Below are positions 8,156 through 22,194 of a stretch of DNA of 64,000 bases, one piece after another (within the stretch, counting starts at the first letter, position 1; every line of letters starts with the position of its first letter). Under the pieces are notes generated by a model that did no database searches, was not told where the DNA came from, and was given only the letters and a program-made list of their open reading frames with translations. This DNA comes from JAOUJD01 sp963841815 (GTDB taxonomy: Bacteria > Pseudomonadota > Gammaproteobacteria > Burkholderiales > Burkholderiaceae_F). Both the position numbers and the translations under genes were made by a program. The stretch lies in NCBI GenBank assembly GCA_963841815.1, contig CAWJEE010000027.1:427235-491234 (forward strand), given 5' to 3'.

Positions 8156-11048
8156 ATGACGACCACGAACGCCGCCGCCGGCCCCGAACTCGCCAAGAGC
8201 TTTGAACCCGCCGCCATCGAGGCGCGGTGGGCGCCGGTATGGGAATCGCGCGGCTACTTCGACGCCGGCGCCGATCCATCAAGGCCGTCGTTCTCGATCC
8301 AGCTGCCGCCGCCGAACGTCACCGGCCTGCTGCACATGGGCCACGGCTTCAACCACACCATCATGGACGCGCTGACGCGCTACCACCGGATGGCCGGCTT
8401 CAACACGCTGTGGCTGCCCGGCACCGATCACGCAGGGATCGCCACGCAGATCGTCGTCGAGCGCCAGCTCGAGGCGCAGGGCACGAGCCGCGCGACGATC
8501 GGCCGCGACGCGTTCAACGCGAAGGTATGGGAGTGGAAGGAGTTCTCGGGCGGCACGATCCTCCGGCAGATGCGCCGGCTTGGCGATTCGGTCGACTGGG
8601 GCCGCACCTACTTCACGATGGACGAGAAGCTGTCCAGCGTGGTGGTCGAGACCTTCGTGCAACTGTACGAACAGGGCCTGATCTACCGCGGCAAGCGGCT
8701 CGTCAACTGGGACCCGAAGCTGCAGACGGCCGTGTCCGACCTCGAGGTCGAGACCGAGGAGGAAGACGGCAGGCTGTGGGAGATCCGCTATCCGGCGGCG
8801 GACGGAGCTCATGATCCACATTCGGGCGTCGTCGTCGCGACGACGCGCCCCGAAACACTGCTGGGTGACGTCGCGGTGGCGGTCCACCCCGAGGACGAGC
8901 GCTACGCCGCGCTCGTCGGCAGGCAGCTCACGCTGCCACTGACCGGCCGGACGATCCCGGTGATCGCCGACGCCATGGTCGACCGCGAGTTCGGCACCGG
9001 CTGCGTGAAGATCACGCCGGCGCACGACTTCAACGACTTCGAAGTCGGCAAGCGTCACAACCTCGAGCCGATCCCGATCTTCACGCTGACCGCGACCGTC
9101 AACGACAACGCGCCGGAGAAGTACCGCGGGCTCGACCGCTACGTCGCGCGCAAGCGCGTGCTCGAGGACCTGCGCGCCGCCGGCCTCGTCGTCTCGGAGA
9201 AGCCGCACAAGATGATGGTGCCGCGCTGCGGCCGCACCGGCGAAGTCGTCGAGCCGACGCTGTCCGAGCAGTGGTACATGGCGATGAGCAAGCCGGCGCC
9301 GGCCGGGACGCTGCATCCGGGCCAGTCGATCGCACAGGTTGCGCTCGACGCCGTCGCGCGCGGCGACGTGAGGATCCTTCCCGAGCAGTGGCTCGCGGTC
9401 TACAACCAGTGGCTCGAGAACATCCAGGACTGGTGCATCTCGCGCCAGCTGTGGTGGGGCCACCAGATTCCCGCGTGGTACGACGAGCGCGGCAACGTGT
9501 TCGTGGCGCGCAGCGAAGCCGAAGCAGCGGCGAAGGCGAAGGCCGCGGGCAGCACGGGGCCGCTGAGGCGCGACCCGGACGTGCTCGACACCTGGTACTC
9601 CTCCGCCATGGTGCCGTTCTCCACGCTCGGCTGGCCGAACCCGCAGGGCGCGGACAAGGTCGCCTACGACCTCTACCTGCCGTCGACCGTGCTCGTCACC
9701 GGCTACGACATCATCTTCTTCTGGGTCGCCCGGATGATCATGATGACGACGCACTTCACCGGCCGGGTGCCGTTCAGGGACGTCTACATCCACGGCATCG
9801 TGCGCGACGCCGAGGGCAAGAAGATGTCGAAGAGCGAGGGCAACACGCTCGACCCGATCGACATCATCGACGGCATCGACCTCGACGCGCTGGTGAAGAA
9901 GAACACCACCGGGCTGCGGCGGCCGGAGGACGCGCCGAAGGTCGCGGCCAAGGTGAAGAAGCATTTCCCGACGGGCATCGCGCCGTACGGCGCCGACGCG
10001 CTGCGCTTCACGATGGCGGCGTACGCCACGCTCGGCCGCAACATCAACTTCGACCTCAAGCGCTGCGAGGGCTACCGCAACTTCTGCAACAAGCTGTGGA
10101 ACGCCACGCGCTTCGTGCTGATGAACACCGAGGGCCGCGACTGCGGGCTCGATCCCGCCGCGCCCGTCGAACTGTCGGCGGTCGATCGCTGGATCATCGG
10201 CGAACTGCAACGCGTCGAGGCCGCGGTGGCGGATGGCTTCGCGGAGTACCGGCTCGACAACGTCGCCAACGCGATCTACTCGTTCGCGTGGAACGAGTAC
10301 TGCGACTGGTACGTGGAGCTGGCGAAGGTGCAGCTCGCTGACGGGATCAATGCGGGGATCAATGCGCGCAGCGAGGCCGCGCAGCGCGGCACGCGTCGCA
10401 CGCTCGTGCGCGTGCTCGAGGTGCTGCTGCGGCTGGCGCATCCGGTCATCCCGTTCATCACCGAGGAGCTGTGGCAGAAGGTCTCGGTGCTCGCCGGCAA
10501 GCGCAGGGAAGGCGACGAGACGTCGATCATGGTGCAGCCGTTCCCGCGGCCGGAGCCGGCGAAGATCGATCCGCAGGCCGACGCCGAGGTCGCGCTGATG
10601 AAGCGCGCGATCGACGCCCTGCGCAACCTGCGCAGCGAGATGAACCTGTCGCCCGCGCAGAAGGTGCCGCTCGTCGCGTCCGGCGACGCGAAGGCGCTCG
10701 CGGCCTACGCGCCGTACATGCAGGCGCTGGCGCGGTTGTCGGATGTGCAGGTCGTCGCCGATGTCAATGCGGCGTCGAACGGCAGCCGCCGCGCCGATCA
10801 AGGTCGTCGACGACCTGCGGCTGATGCTGAAGATCGAGGTCGACGTCGCGGCGGAACGCGAGCGGCTCGGCAAGGAGGTCGAGCGGCTCGAGAACGAGAT
10901 CCGCAAGGCCGAGGTCAAGCTGGGCAACGCGAGCTTCGTCGAGCGCGCGCCCGCGGCCGTCGTCGCGCAGGAGAAGGAGCGCCTCGCCGGCTTCGGCGCG
11001 ACGCTAGCGAAAGTGCGGGAACAGCTGGGCCGCCTGCCGGCGGCGTGA
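8156..11048 (+). CDS. valS: Valyl-tRNA synthetase (frameshifted near the 3' end)
   Basis: Class I synthetase of about 963 residues that charges tRNA-Val and edits mischarged Thr. Seen in order: PPPNVTGLLHMGHGFNHT (HIGH-type motif as HMGH, about residues 45-60), the editing domain near 190-340 with TTRPETLLGD, WCISRQLWWGHQIPAWY, the KMSKS motif as GKKMSKSEGNT (about 560), the anticodon domain and a C-terminal coiled coil (RLGKEVERLENEIRKAE). The frame moves by one near 10,780: the coiled coil reads in the next frame and ends at 11048. As valS is essential, an extra base in the sequence is far more likely than a pseudogene. The ATG at 8156 gives the usual N-terminus. Confidence 0.95.
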
Positions 11049-11096
11049 GGCTCGCCGCAACGGATCGACGCGCGCCGCCGACGGAAGCGCCCGCGG

Positions 11097-11642
11097 CTAC
11101 CTGGTGACCGCCGGCGGCGGTGGCGGCGGGACCGGCGCGGGTGCCGTTGCCGGCGGCGGGGGCGCCACGGGAACGGGAGCCAATGGCTGCGGTGGCGGCA
11201 CCGCTCCGTTGGTCGGCGGCACGGGCACCATCACGCCCGGGGAAATCGGAATCTCGGGAACCACGGTGATGCCGTTTACCCAGTGGCGCGTCTCGCCGAA
11301 GCAGGTCGTCGGCAGCCCCACCTTCTCGTCGTAGTGCAGCGACACGCGACGGCCCATCGCGGCGTTGATCTCCGCCGCGACCTTGTCGTCCCACACGGTG
11401 AAGTAGAACTTCTCCGGGGTCGCGCCGGGCATCGAGATCATCGACAGTTCGCCTTCCCAGGTCTTGCAGAGCCAGCCCTTCTTCGAGAACTTCTGCACCC
11501 AGCCCGCGCGCTCCCCGGTCGAGTAGTTCCACTTCAGCACCGCAATGAAGTAGAGCGCGACCAGCACCGCCGGAACGACGATCACCCAGAAGAAGAGCTT
11601 GAGGCGCGAAGGACCACGGCGCGGCACGGCAGGTGTGTTCAT
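11097..11642 (-). CDS. Small membrane-anchored protein with proline-rich tail
   Basis: 181 residues, function not known. One membrane segment lies near residues 14-35 (KLFFWVIVVPAVLVALYFIAVL). It is followed by a conserved-looking domain (WNYSTGERAGWVQKFSKKGW, CKTWEGELSM, RVSLHYDEKVGLPTTCFGET) with two Cys, and then a Pro/Val/Ala-rich low-complexity tail from about 130. The domain would face the periplasm. The start at 11642 overlaps the tusA stop (ATGA), so it is co-translated with tusA. No family name can be given with confidence. Confidence 0.75.
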   Translation of the reverse strand: MNTPAVPRRGPSRLKLFFWVIVVPAVLVALYFIAVLKWNYSTGERAGWVQKFSKKGWLCKTWEGELSMISMPGATPEKFYFTVWDDKVAAEINAAMGRRVSLHYDEKVGLPTTCFGETRHWVNGITVVPEIPISPGVMVPVPPTNGAVPPPQPLAPVPVAPPPPATAPAPVPPPPPPAVTR

Positions 11643-11890
11643 CGACGCTTCAGGAGGTGGATGTAGTCCTTGCCGACATTCTGCTGTCCCAGCAATTCGT
11701 TGCCGGTCTGCTTGCAGAAGGCCTGGAAGTCCCGATTGGACCCGGGATCCGTGGAGACGACCTTCAGCACCTGGCCCTGCATCATGTCCGCGAGGGCCTT
11801 CTTGGCGCGCAGGATCGGCAGCGGACAGTTGAGTCCCCGCGTGTCGATCTCCTTGTCGGCCGCGACGTTCAACGGCGGTGGTGGCTGCAT
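11639..11890 (-). CDS. tusA: TusA-family sulfur carrier protein
   Basis: 83 residues with the TusA/SirA/YeeD fold. The key motif is DTRGLNCPLPILRAKKALAD, in which the Cys of CPLP carries the persulfide. The middle has GQVLKVVSTDPGSNRDFQAFC, and a second Cys is in FCKQTGNELLG. Family members pass sulfur to tRNA 2-thiouridine or to other sulfur pathways; which one applies here is not shown. It is the first gene of a two-gene unit on the minus strand. TusA versus a YeeD-like paralogue cannot be settled from this sequence. Confidence 0.85.
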   Translation of the reverse strand: MQPPPPLNVAADKEIDTRGLNCPLPILRAKKALADMMQGQVLKVVSTDPGSNRDFQAFCKQTGNELLGQQNVGKDYIHLLKRR

Positions 11891-12043
11891 GGGTTGGTGG
11901 CTTGCACTCGGGCCCGGGCGAAGGCGCGATTCTAGCCTCGGGGCACCCCTGAATACCGCATCCCGGCTAAGTCGCGGCCGAAGGCAGCCCGCGCGATCTC
12001 GCCTACCCTGCGGGTCCGGTTCAATGAAGTCGAAGGAAACGCG

Positions 12044-12711
12044 ATGAAGTGGATCAAGGCCTCTCTGGTCACCGCCGCGGCGCTCGCAGCGGCAGGCGGT
12101 GCGCAGGCCGCTGGCGTGGGCGTGCGCGCCGGCACGACGGGCATCGGGGGCGACGTCGGCTTCAGCCTGATGCCCACGCTTGTCCGCGCGCCTCGGCTAT
12201 TCCGGGCTCTCGTACAGCCGCGACCGTCGACGTGACCGACGTCGAGTACGACGGCAGGCTGCGGCTGTCGAACCTCAACCTGCTGCTCGACTTCAGCCCG
12301 CTGCCCGGTCCCTTCCGCATCACCGGCGGGTTCATCTTGAACGACAACAAGATCGACGTGACCGGGCGTCCCACGGGCGGCACGTACACGCTGAACGGAC
12401 AGGCCTACCCGGCCGCCGCGATCGGCAGCCTGTCCGGGACCGTCAAGTCCGGCAACAGCGCGGCGCCGTACCTCGGCATCGGCTACGGCAACGTCGCCGG
12501 CCTCGGCGTGAACTTCTACTTCGACCTCGGCGTGATGTTCCAGGGCACGCCGGGCGCGAGCCTGTCGGCCACGTGCAGTTCGGCGGTGCCGGCCGGCGTC
12601 TGTTCGCAGATTCAGAGCGACGTCGCCGCGGAGCAGGCCCGGCTGCAGGACCAGATCAGCGGCTTCAAGTACTACCCGGTCGCGAACATCGGCGTGACGA
12701 TCGGCTTCTAG
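12044..12711 (+). CDS. Outer membrane beta-barrel protein (two frameshifts)
   Basis: About 221 residues after correction. The N-terminus is a signal peptide (MKWIKASLVTAAALAAAGGA, cleavage after AQA). The rest alternates polar and non-polar residues as in small beta-barrels (LRLSNLNLLLDFSPLPGPFRITGGF, YLGIGYGN, LGVNFYFDLGVMFQG) and ends in Phe, the outer membrane insertion signal (IGVTIGF). Two single extra bases about 40 apart break it: an extra T near 12180 (CTGTCC expected) and an extra C near 12224 (CGACGTC expected). Corrected, it reads GFSLMPTLSARLGYSGLSYS and then DVDVTDVEYDG. AAGGAA precedes the ATG. The substrate, if any, is unknown. Confidence 0.75.
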
Positions 12712-12724
12712 GGCGCCTCGGTGC

Positions 12725-13247
12725 TCAGCCTCGCCCTGGTAGCGGCGCGAACTCCACGGCGAGGCCGCTGGCCCGCATCCAGTCCGCGACCGCGAGCCCA
12801 GTGCCGAGCGGCCACGGCCGGACGCGCGCGGGTTCGAGCAGCCTGTACTCGGCGAGTTCCTCGCCCAGCTCGATCGTCCCCTCGGCCGGCGTGTGGAAGG
12901 CAAGGATCACCTCGTTGCGCCTCTGGAACTCGTAGACGCCGATCAGGTGCGCGGCGGTGACGACGAGGCCGGTCTCTTCGCGCACTTCGCGCGCCACCGC
13001 CTGCTGCGGCGTCTCGTCGCGCTCGAGGAAGCCGGCGACGAGCGCGAACATCTTCTCGGGCCACGCGACGTTGCGCGCGAGCAGCACCTTGCCCTTCGTA
13101 CTCGATGACGGCCGCGACGACCGGCACGGGTTGTCCCAGTGCACCCAGCCGCAGGCCGGGCAGTGCGGGCGCTCGCGGCCGGCCTGCGGACCGAGCACGA
13201 GCGCGGTCGCGCAGCGCGGGCAGTAGCGGAAGCTCGGCGTCGCTCAC
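12725..13247 (-). CDS. NUDIX hydrolase with zinc ribbon (frameshifted)
   Basis: About 173 residues after correction. The N-terminus has a four-Cys zinc ribbon (FRYCPRCATAL and PHCPACGWVHWDNP), followed by the NUDIX box GFLERDETPQQAVAREVREE with downstream ETGLV, which binds Mg2+ and hydrolyses nucleoside diphosphate derivatives. This layout resembles the NADH pyrophosphatase (NudC-like) branch but is shorter, so the substrate is uncertain. Three single-base shifts occur, near 13230 (extra C), 13130 (missing G: NPVPVVAAVIEYEG expected) and 13098 (extra G). The GTG at 13247 overlaps the stop of the upstream GNAT gene. Confidence 0.8.
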
Positions 13248-13775
13248 GCGGCCGTGACCGGAGCTCCGGCAGCCGCGGCGGACGCGGATGGAGGCGCGCC
13301 ATCGCGTACGTGTCGGCGTACTCGCCGTCGCGCAGCGAGTACGCGCGGTGCGTGCCCTCGATCTCGAATCCGAAGTTGCGGTACAGGCGCACCGCGTGCT
13401 CGTTGCCGACATACACGGTCAGTTCGATGCGCAGCGCGCCGAGCCAGTGGTCGGCGAGGTCGATCAGCGCGTCCATCAGCCGGGTGCCGACGCGCCGGTT
13501 GTGCCAGTCGTCGCGCACCGACATGCCGAGGTGCCACGCGTGCGCGCGGCGCGGGTTCTCGTAGCCGTGCAGTCCGGCGTGGCCGACGATCTCTTCCGCG
13601 GCCACCGCCACCAGAACGTAGTTTCGCGTCGGATCGTTGGCCCTGAGCCGCTCGGTCCACTGCGCGATCGACGGATACGGGTTCTGCAGCGTTCCCAGCG
13701 ACGCTCCGCGCGAGCGGAAGGTCGCCGCGATGCCTTCCGCGTCCGACGGCTCCGCCCGGCGGATGACGACGTCGG

Positions 13776-13779
<4 letters not shown>
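13244..13779 (-). CDS. GNAT-family N-acetyltransferase (frameshift near the 3' end)
   Basis: About 178 residues. It begins VTDVVIRRAEPSDAEGIAAT, the usual GNAT first strand, and contains the acetyl-CoA loop as VRDDWHNRRVGTRLMDALID and the C-terminal LTVYVGNEHAVRLYRNFGFE with EIEGTHRAYSLRDG, which is typical of ribosomal-protein or amino-acid N-acetyltransferases. The substrate is not known. The end reads into another frame near 13270-13290, after MARLHP. Shifting one base gives a TGA at 13244-13246 that overlaps the next gene's GTG. The start is a GTG overlapping the alaS stop, so alaS, GNAT and NUDIX form one coupled unit. Confidence 0.82.
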
Positions 13780-16417
<2,638 letters not shown>

Positions 16418-17287
16418 GACAGCCGGGTGGCGCGGACGACCGCGCGCTCGATGGGAAATCCCCGGAATGATACTTGCGCGGACCTGCCCGACCCGCCGTT
16501 CGCCGCTCGAAGCGACGCCGGGCGCGGGCGAAGCGGCGGCGCGCGCTGGATCCGTGTGGCAGATCGAGGACAGGGCGTTGATCATCGGCGACTGGTGGCC
16601 GGCCACGCGCGCCGCGCGGGCCAGGCCGGAAACGCCGAAGACGATCACGACCGCGCCGGCAACGATCTTGAGCCATGCATGGCCGGCGACGAGCGAACCG
16701 GACGCGGACAGCCGGGACGCGGCGAAGTCGACGACGCTCAGCGCCGGGAGCGTGCCGACACCGAACGCCACCATCACGAGGACGCCCTGCCAGGCGCCGC
16801 CAGCAACGAAGGCGAGCGGCAGCACGCCGTACACCAGGCCGCACGGTATCCAACCCCATGCGAGTCCGGCGAGGTAGGCCTGGCCGCGCGTGCGCGGTGG
16901 GTAGACCTTGCGCGCGTACGGTCCGATGACCTTCCAGACGCCCTGCCCGACGCCTTCCAGCCGGCGCATCCAGCGGTTGCCCGTCAGCATGGAGATGCCG
17001 AGCACGAACAGGATCAGCCCGCCGGCGGCGAGCAGCGCCACCTGGATCGGCACGACGTTCTGCGTGAAGACGGCGCCACCGAGGGCGCCGAGCAGCGCGC
17101 CGGCGGCGGAGTAGCTGGTGATGCGGCCGGCGTGGTAGCCGATCGCCAGCGTCCGGGCGGACACGCCCGCGGGGCGGTTCAGCTGGAAGGCGCTGACGAA
17201 GCCGCCGCACATGCCGGCGCAGTGCAGCCCGCCGAGGAGCGCGGTGGTGAAGGCGGCGAAGATCTGCGCCCAGAGCAGATCGAACAT
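16418..17287 (-). CDS. TauE/SafE-like (UreH-domain) membrane protein, 3' end uncertain
   Basis: A polytopic inner membrane protein starting MFDLLWAQIFAAFTTALLGG, with the family's double-turn HCAGMCGGF motif (about residues 22-30), GYHAGRITSYSAAGALLG, and GLAWGWIPCGLVYGVL with a WxPCG loop. Proteins of this type are common next to hemN, fnr and cbb3 genes and have been proposed to help metal handling for the oxidase; that is context and not proof. The similarity fades after about residue 235 (VIVFGVSGLARAARV). The frame stays open through the spacer and is in phase with alaS, so no stop is visible before the alaS ATG. A one-base error hiding a TGA near 16,580 is the likely reason. Confidence 0.7.
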
Positions 17288-17338
17288 CGGAGGGTCCCGC
17301 GGACGCCGGCGCGGGTCAGCGCGCCGGGCGGTTGGTCA

Positions 17339-18739
17339 TCAGGCGATCTTCGAGTAGCGGCGCTGGCGCTCGTCGGAGCGCAGGTAGCGGTCGAACTGCA
17401 TCGCGATCGCGCGCACCAGCAGCTTGCCGCGCGGCGTGACGTTCACCCACTCGGCCGAGTTCTCGGCCAGCCCCTCGTCCTCGAACTGCTTCAGCGCGGC
17501 GAGCTCGGTCTTGAAGTACTCGTCGAACTTGATCATGTACGTGGTCTCGATCACCTCCTTCGAGACTTCGAAGTGGCACATCAGGGCCATGATCACCGCG
17601 CGCCGCAGGATGTCGTCGCGGTCGAGCACGATCCCGCGCACCGTCGGCAGCATGCCCTGCTTCAGCATGTCGTAGTACTCCTCGAGCGTGCGCACGTTCT
17701 GCGAGTACGTCGGGCCGATCTTGCTGATCGACGACACGCCGAGGCCGACGAGATCGCAGTCCGGCCGCGTGCTGTAGCCCTGGAAGTTGCGGTGCAGGCG
17801 GCCCTGGCGCTGCGCCTTGGCGAGATCGTCCGACGCCTTGGCGAAGTGGTCCATGCCGATGTACTGGTAGCCGGCGCCGGTCAGGCGCTTGATGGCGTCC
17901 AGCATGATTTTCATCTTCTCGGCGGACGACGGCACGTCCTCGGAGTTGATCCGGCGCTGCGGCTTGAAGCGGTCCGGCAGGTGCGCGTAGTGGTAGAGCG
18001 CGATGCGTTCCGGGCTCAGCACCATCACCTTGTCGAGCGTCTCCGCGAAGGTCTCGCGGTTCTGCTTCGGCAGGCCGTAGATCAGGTCGAGGTTGATCGA
18101 CTTGAAGCCGTTCTTGCGCGCGGCGTCGACCGTCGCCTGCGTCATCTCGAAGCTCTGCAGGCGATTGACGGCCTTCTGCACGTCCGGATTGAAGTCCTGG
18201 ACGCCCACCGACATGCGATTGAAGCCGAGCCGACCGAGCATCTCGACCTTGTCGGGCGGCGTCGTGCGCGGATCGACCTCGATCGAGAACTCGCCGCGCT
18301 CCTCGAGCGGGAAGCGCTTGGTCAACACCTCCATCAGTTGCTCGAGTTCCTCGTTCGACAGGAACGTGGGCGTGCCGCCGCCGAAGTGCAGCTGTTCGAT
18401 CGTGCGGCTGCCGGTCAGGTGCTCGAGCACGAGATCGGCCTCGCGCGCGATGTAGTCGACGTACTCCGCGGACTTGCTGCGGTCCTTCGTGATGACCTTG
18501 TTGCAGCCGCAGTAGTAGCAGACGGTGTTGCAGAACGGCAGGTGCACGTACAGCGACAGCGCGCTGTTCGCCACGCCGGTTGCGCGCGCGCGCAGCGCTT
18601 CTGCGAACGCGCTGCGGTCGAAGGCTTCGACGAAACGGTCGGCCGTCGGATAGGAGGTGTATCGCGGGCCGGGAATATCGAAGCGCTTCAGTATCCCCTC
18701 GTCAGGGAGGGCCACTTCGCTTCGCGTGGACATCAGCAT
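17339..18739 (-). CDS. hemN: Oxygen-independent coproporphyrinogen III oxidase
   Basis: A 466-residue radical-SAM enzyme that converts coproporphyrinogen III to protoporphyrinogen IX without oxygen, needed for haem under microaerobic growth. The N-terminus has GPRYTSYPTADRF, then YVHLPFCNTVCYYCGC with the CxxxCxxC cluster motif, FGGGTPTFLS, and IEVDPR; the C-terminal HemN domain has GMDHFAK, LHRNFQGYSTRP and GLGVSSIS. These distinguish true HemN from HemW. ATGs at 18739 and 18733 both fit; the first is used. An FNR-type palindrome at 18807-18820 lies about 70 bases upstream, between hemN and the divergent fnr. Confidence 0.95.
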   Translation of the reverse strand: MLMSTRSEVALPDEGILKRFDIPGPRYTSYPTADRFVEAFDRSAFAEALRARATGVANSALSLYVHLPFCNTVCYYCGCNKVITKDRSKSAEYVDYIAREADLVLEHLTGSRTIEQLHFGGGTPTFLSNEELEQLMEVLTKRFPLEERGEFSIEVDPRTTPPDKVEMLGRLGFNRMSVGVQDFNPDVQKAVNRLQSFEMTQATVDAARKNGFKSINLDLIYGLPKQNRETFAETLDKVMVLSPERIALYHYAHLPDRFKPQRRINSEDVPSSAEKMKIMLDAIKRLTGAGYQYIGMDHFAKASDDLAKAQRQGRLHRNFQGYSTRPDCDLVGLGVSSISKIGPTYSQNVRTLEEYYDMLKQGMLPTVRGIVLDRDDILRRAVIMALMCHFEVSKEVIETTYMIKFDEYFKTELAALKQFEDEGLAENSAEWVNVTPRGKLLVRAIAMQFDRYLRSDERQRRYSKIA

Positions 18740-18806
18740 TTTGGTAATCCTTGCGCAGGGCGCATTACGGCATTGGAGTATTATTTCCCCCGAGGTCTGC
18801 CCAGCC

Positions 18807-18820
18807 TTGACCGCGGTCAA
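18807..18820. promoter_or_regulatory. FNR/ANR box between hemN and fnr
   Basis: TTGACCGCGGTCAA, a perfect palindrome matching TTGAC-N4-GTCAA. Placed between the divergent hemN and fnr genes, it could control either or both. It is one of three such sites in the window. Confidence 0.8.
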
Positions 18821-18953
18821 CCGTGCCGGAACGCGCGTTTGATCCTGCAGTCTGACAGAAGAATTACTCACAAGAACGACCAGATCGATCGCGCCCAGGA
18901 AGGCTGCTGCCTGCCTTCCCGGCAAGTGGGGCACAACCTAGAGCACTGCTCAC

Positions 18954-19694
18954 ATGAACGCGCCAACCGTCAACATCGCAAATCTCCGCGTCGCCTGCTC
19001 GAGCTGCAACCTGCGGGAACTCTGCCTGCCAGTAGGGTTATCGCTGAAGGACATCGAGAAGCTCGAGGAGCTTGTTGCGACCCGCAAGAAGGTCAAGCGC
19101 GGAGACTCGCTGTTCCGGGCGGGTGATCGGTTCGAGTCCCTCTATGCGGTTCGGCTCGGTTTCCTGAAGAGCACGGTGATGTCGCAGGACGGGCGCGAGC
19201 AGGTCACCGGATTCCACATGGCCGGCGAACTCGTCGGGCTCGACGGCATCAGCAGCGAGCTGCACTCGTGCGACACCGTCGCGCTCGAGGACACCGAGGT
19301 GTGCGTGATCCCGTACGAGCGCCTGGAGGAAGTCGCGAGCGCGATGCCGGTGCTGCGCAACCACTTCCACAAGGTGATGAGCCGCGAGATCGTGCGCGAG
19401 CACGGCGTGATGCTGCTGCTCGGCAGCATGCATGCGGAAGAACGCCTCGCCGCCTTCCTGCTCAACCTGTCGCAGCGTTTCGAAGCCCGCGGCTATTCCC
19501 GGACGGAGTTCGTCCTGCGGATGACGCGCGCGGAAATCGGCAGCTTCCTCGGCCTGAAGCTCGAGACGGTCAGCCGCGTGCTGTCGCGGTTTGCCCAGGA
19601 CGGGCTGATCGAGGTGAACCAGAAGCACGTCAGGATCGTCGATCCGGACGGCCTGCGTTCGATCGTTTCGGGCCAGTCCGGCGGTCCCGCCTGA
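18954..19694 (+). CDS. fnr: FNR-type oxygen-sensing transcription regulator
   Basis: 246 residues of the CRP/FNR family. The N-terminus holds ACSSCNLRELC (Cys 15, 18 and 24) and a fourth Cys lies in LHSCDTV (106), the ligand set for the oxygen-labile [4Fe-4S] cluster. The cyclic-nucleotide-like beta-roll and the dimer helix follow, then the helix-turn-helix EIGSFLGLKLETVSRVLSRF with E-x-x-S-R, the residues that read TTGAT/TTGAC half sites. It therefore fits the three TTGAC-N4-GTCAA palindromes near hemN, ccoN and ccoI. It is read against the cco accessory locus and ends 31 bases from it. Confidence 0.95.
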   Translation: MNAPTVNIANLRVACSSCNLRELCLPVGLSLKDIEKLEELVATRKKVKRGDSLFRAGDRFESLYAVRLGFLKSTVMSQDGREQVTGFHMAGELVGLDGISSELHSCDTVALEDTEVCVIPYERLEEVASAMPVLRNHFHKVMSREIVREHGVMLLLGSMHAEERLAAFLLNLSQRFEARGYSRTEFVLRMTRAEIGSFLGLKLETVSRVLSRFAQDGLIEVNQKHVRIVDPDGLRSIVSGQSGGPA

Positions 19695-19725
19695 CGGCGC
19701 GGGCCTCGTCCCTTCCCTCTCTGAG

Positions 19726-20052
19726 CTAGGCGCGTTCGACGCGCGCTTCCGGCTCGTCCTCGCAGCGCTTGGGGCAGCCCAGCGGACGCTCGTTCGGCTC
19801 CAGCGTGCAGCGGTTGACCTCGAACGGCGACTGCGACAGGAAGACCGTGATCGCGCTCGACACGGCGCCGATGATCCAGAACGCGAAGAAGCCGATCGTG
19901 TAGATCGGCATGCGCCCGGCCTCGATCGGCACGCCGAACAGGTGCAGGTCGGTCGGGTCGAACAGCGCGAAGAAGGCAAGTTCGGCGACGCAGGCCATCA
20001 GGAACGACGGCCACAGCACCCATCCGAGTCGTTGCGCCAGCGAGTTGGACAT
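19726..20052 (-). CDS. Small membrane protein with Cys-rich tail, end of the cco accessory locus
   Basis: 108 residues, not assigned to a named family. Two or three membrane helices lie at about 8-30 (GWVLWPSFLMACVAELAFFALF) and 47-72 (IYTIGFFAFWIIGAVSSAITVFL). The tail has RCTLEPNERPLGCPKRC, that is C-x10-C-x3-C, and may bind a metal. It starts 20 bases after ccoH, with GGAGGAG before its ATG, so it belongs to the ccoG-ccoH transcription unit. A role in cbb3 oxidase assembly is inferred from position only. Confidence 0.72.
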   Translation of the reverse strand: MSNSLAQRLGWVLWPSFLMACVAELAFFALFDPTDLHLFGVPIEAGRMPIYTIGFFAFWIIGAVSSAITVFLSQSPFEVNRCTLEPNERPLGCPKRCEDEPEARVERA

Positions 20053-20072
20053 CGTCTCCTCCTTGTCGTGTT

Positions 20073-20625
20073 TCAACGCGCGCGCAGCGAGAACTCGCCC
20101 GCCCCGCCGGCGCTGAAGCCATCGTCGATGCGCCACTGCTGCGTCTCGAGCATGACCTGCCACGCGACCGGCCGCTGCGCCAGCCTCGGATCGGCTTCGC
20201 CCGACTGCCACTCGCCTGCGTACACGGCGGACCGGGCATCGGCCGCGACGTCGATGCGCGAGAGCACCGCCAGCCGGTCGGCGTCGCGCTTGCCCGGATG
20301 CACCAGCCGCAGCCGCAGAGCGGATTCGGGCGGCAGCGGCTGCTCCGCCTGCAGCTCGACGCGCACGCGTTCGCCGACCGTGAGGCCGGCGAGCTTCACC
20401 GTCGCACTGACGCCCAGTTCGCGCGCCCGGGTGGAGCGCGATAGCTCCTCGTTGATCGCGAGCCCCTGCTTGTAATAGTCCTTGGCCACCGGGCCATCCC
20501 AATCCCTGGCGGCAAGGTAGAACGTGAACGAGCCGGCGATCACGGCCGTCGCCGGCAGCGAGATCAGGAACCAGGGCCAGGCCTGGCGGTACCACGGGGT
20601 CAGCGGGTGCTGTCATCGATGTCAT
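20073..20625 (-). CDS. ccoH: cbb3 oxidase accessory protein CcoH/FixH (frameshifted)
   Basis: About 183 residues. CcoH is an inner membrane protein needed for stable assembly of the cbb3 oxidase. The corrected N-terminus reads PWYRQAWPWFLISLP followed by a membrane helix (AVIAGSFTFYLAA) and the periplasmic domain DWDGPVAKDYYKQGLAINEE, the family hallmark. One base shift near 20,590 separates the start codons (ATGs at 20625 and 20616) from the main frame. The gene begins nine bases after the ccoG stop. The C-terminal part has the immunoglobulin-like strands seen in FixH. Confidence 0.87.
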
Positions 20626-20633
20626 CTGCCCTG

Positions 20634-22124
<1,491 letters not shown>

Positions 22125-22194
22125 GGGGTTACTGCCTTTCCAAAGTGAAAACGCGGCGCGCCGTCACCGGCGGCCGCGTTTCCGTCCTGAGCAA

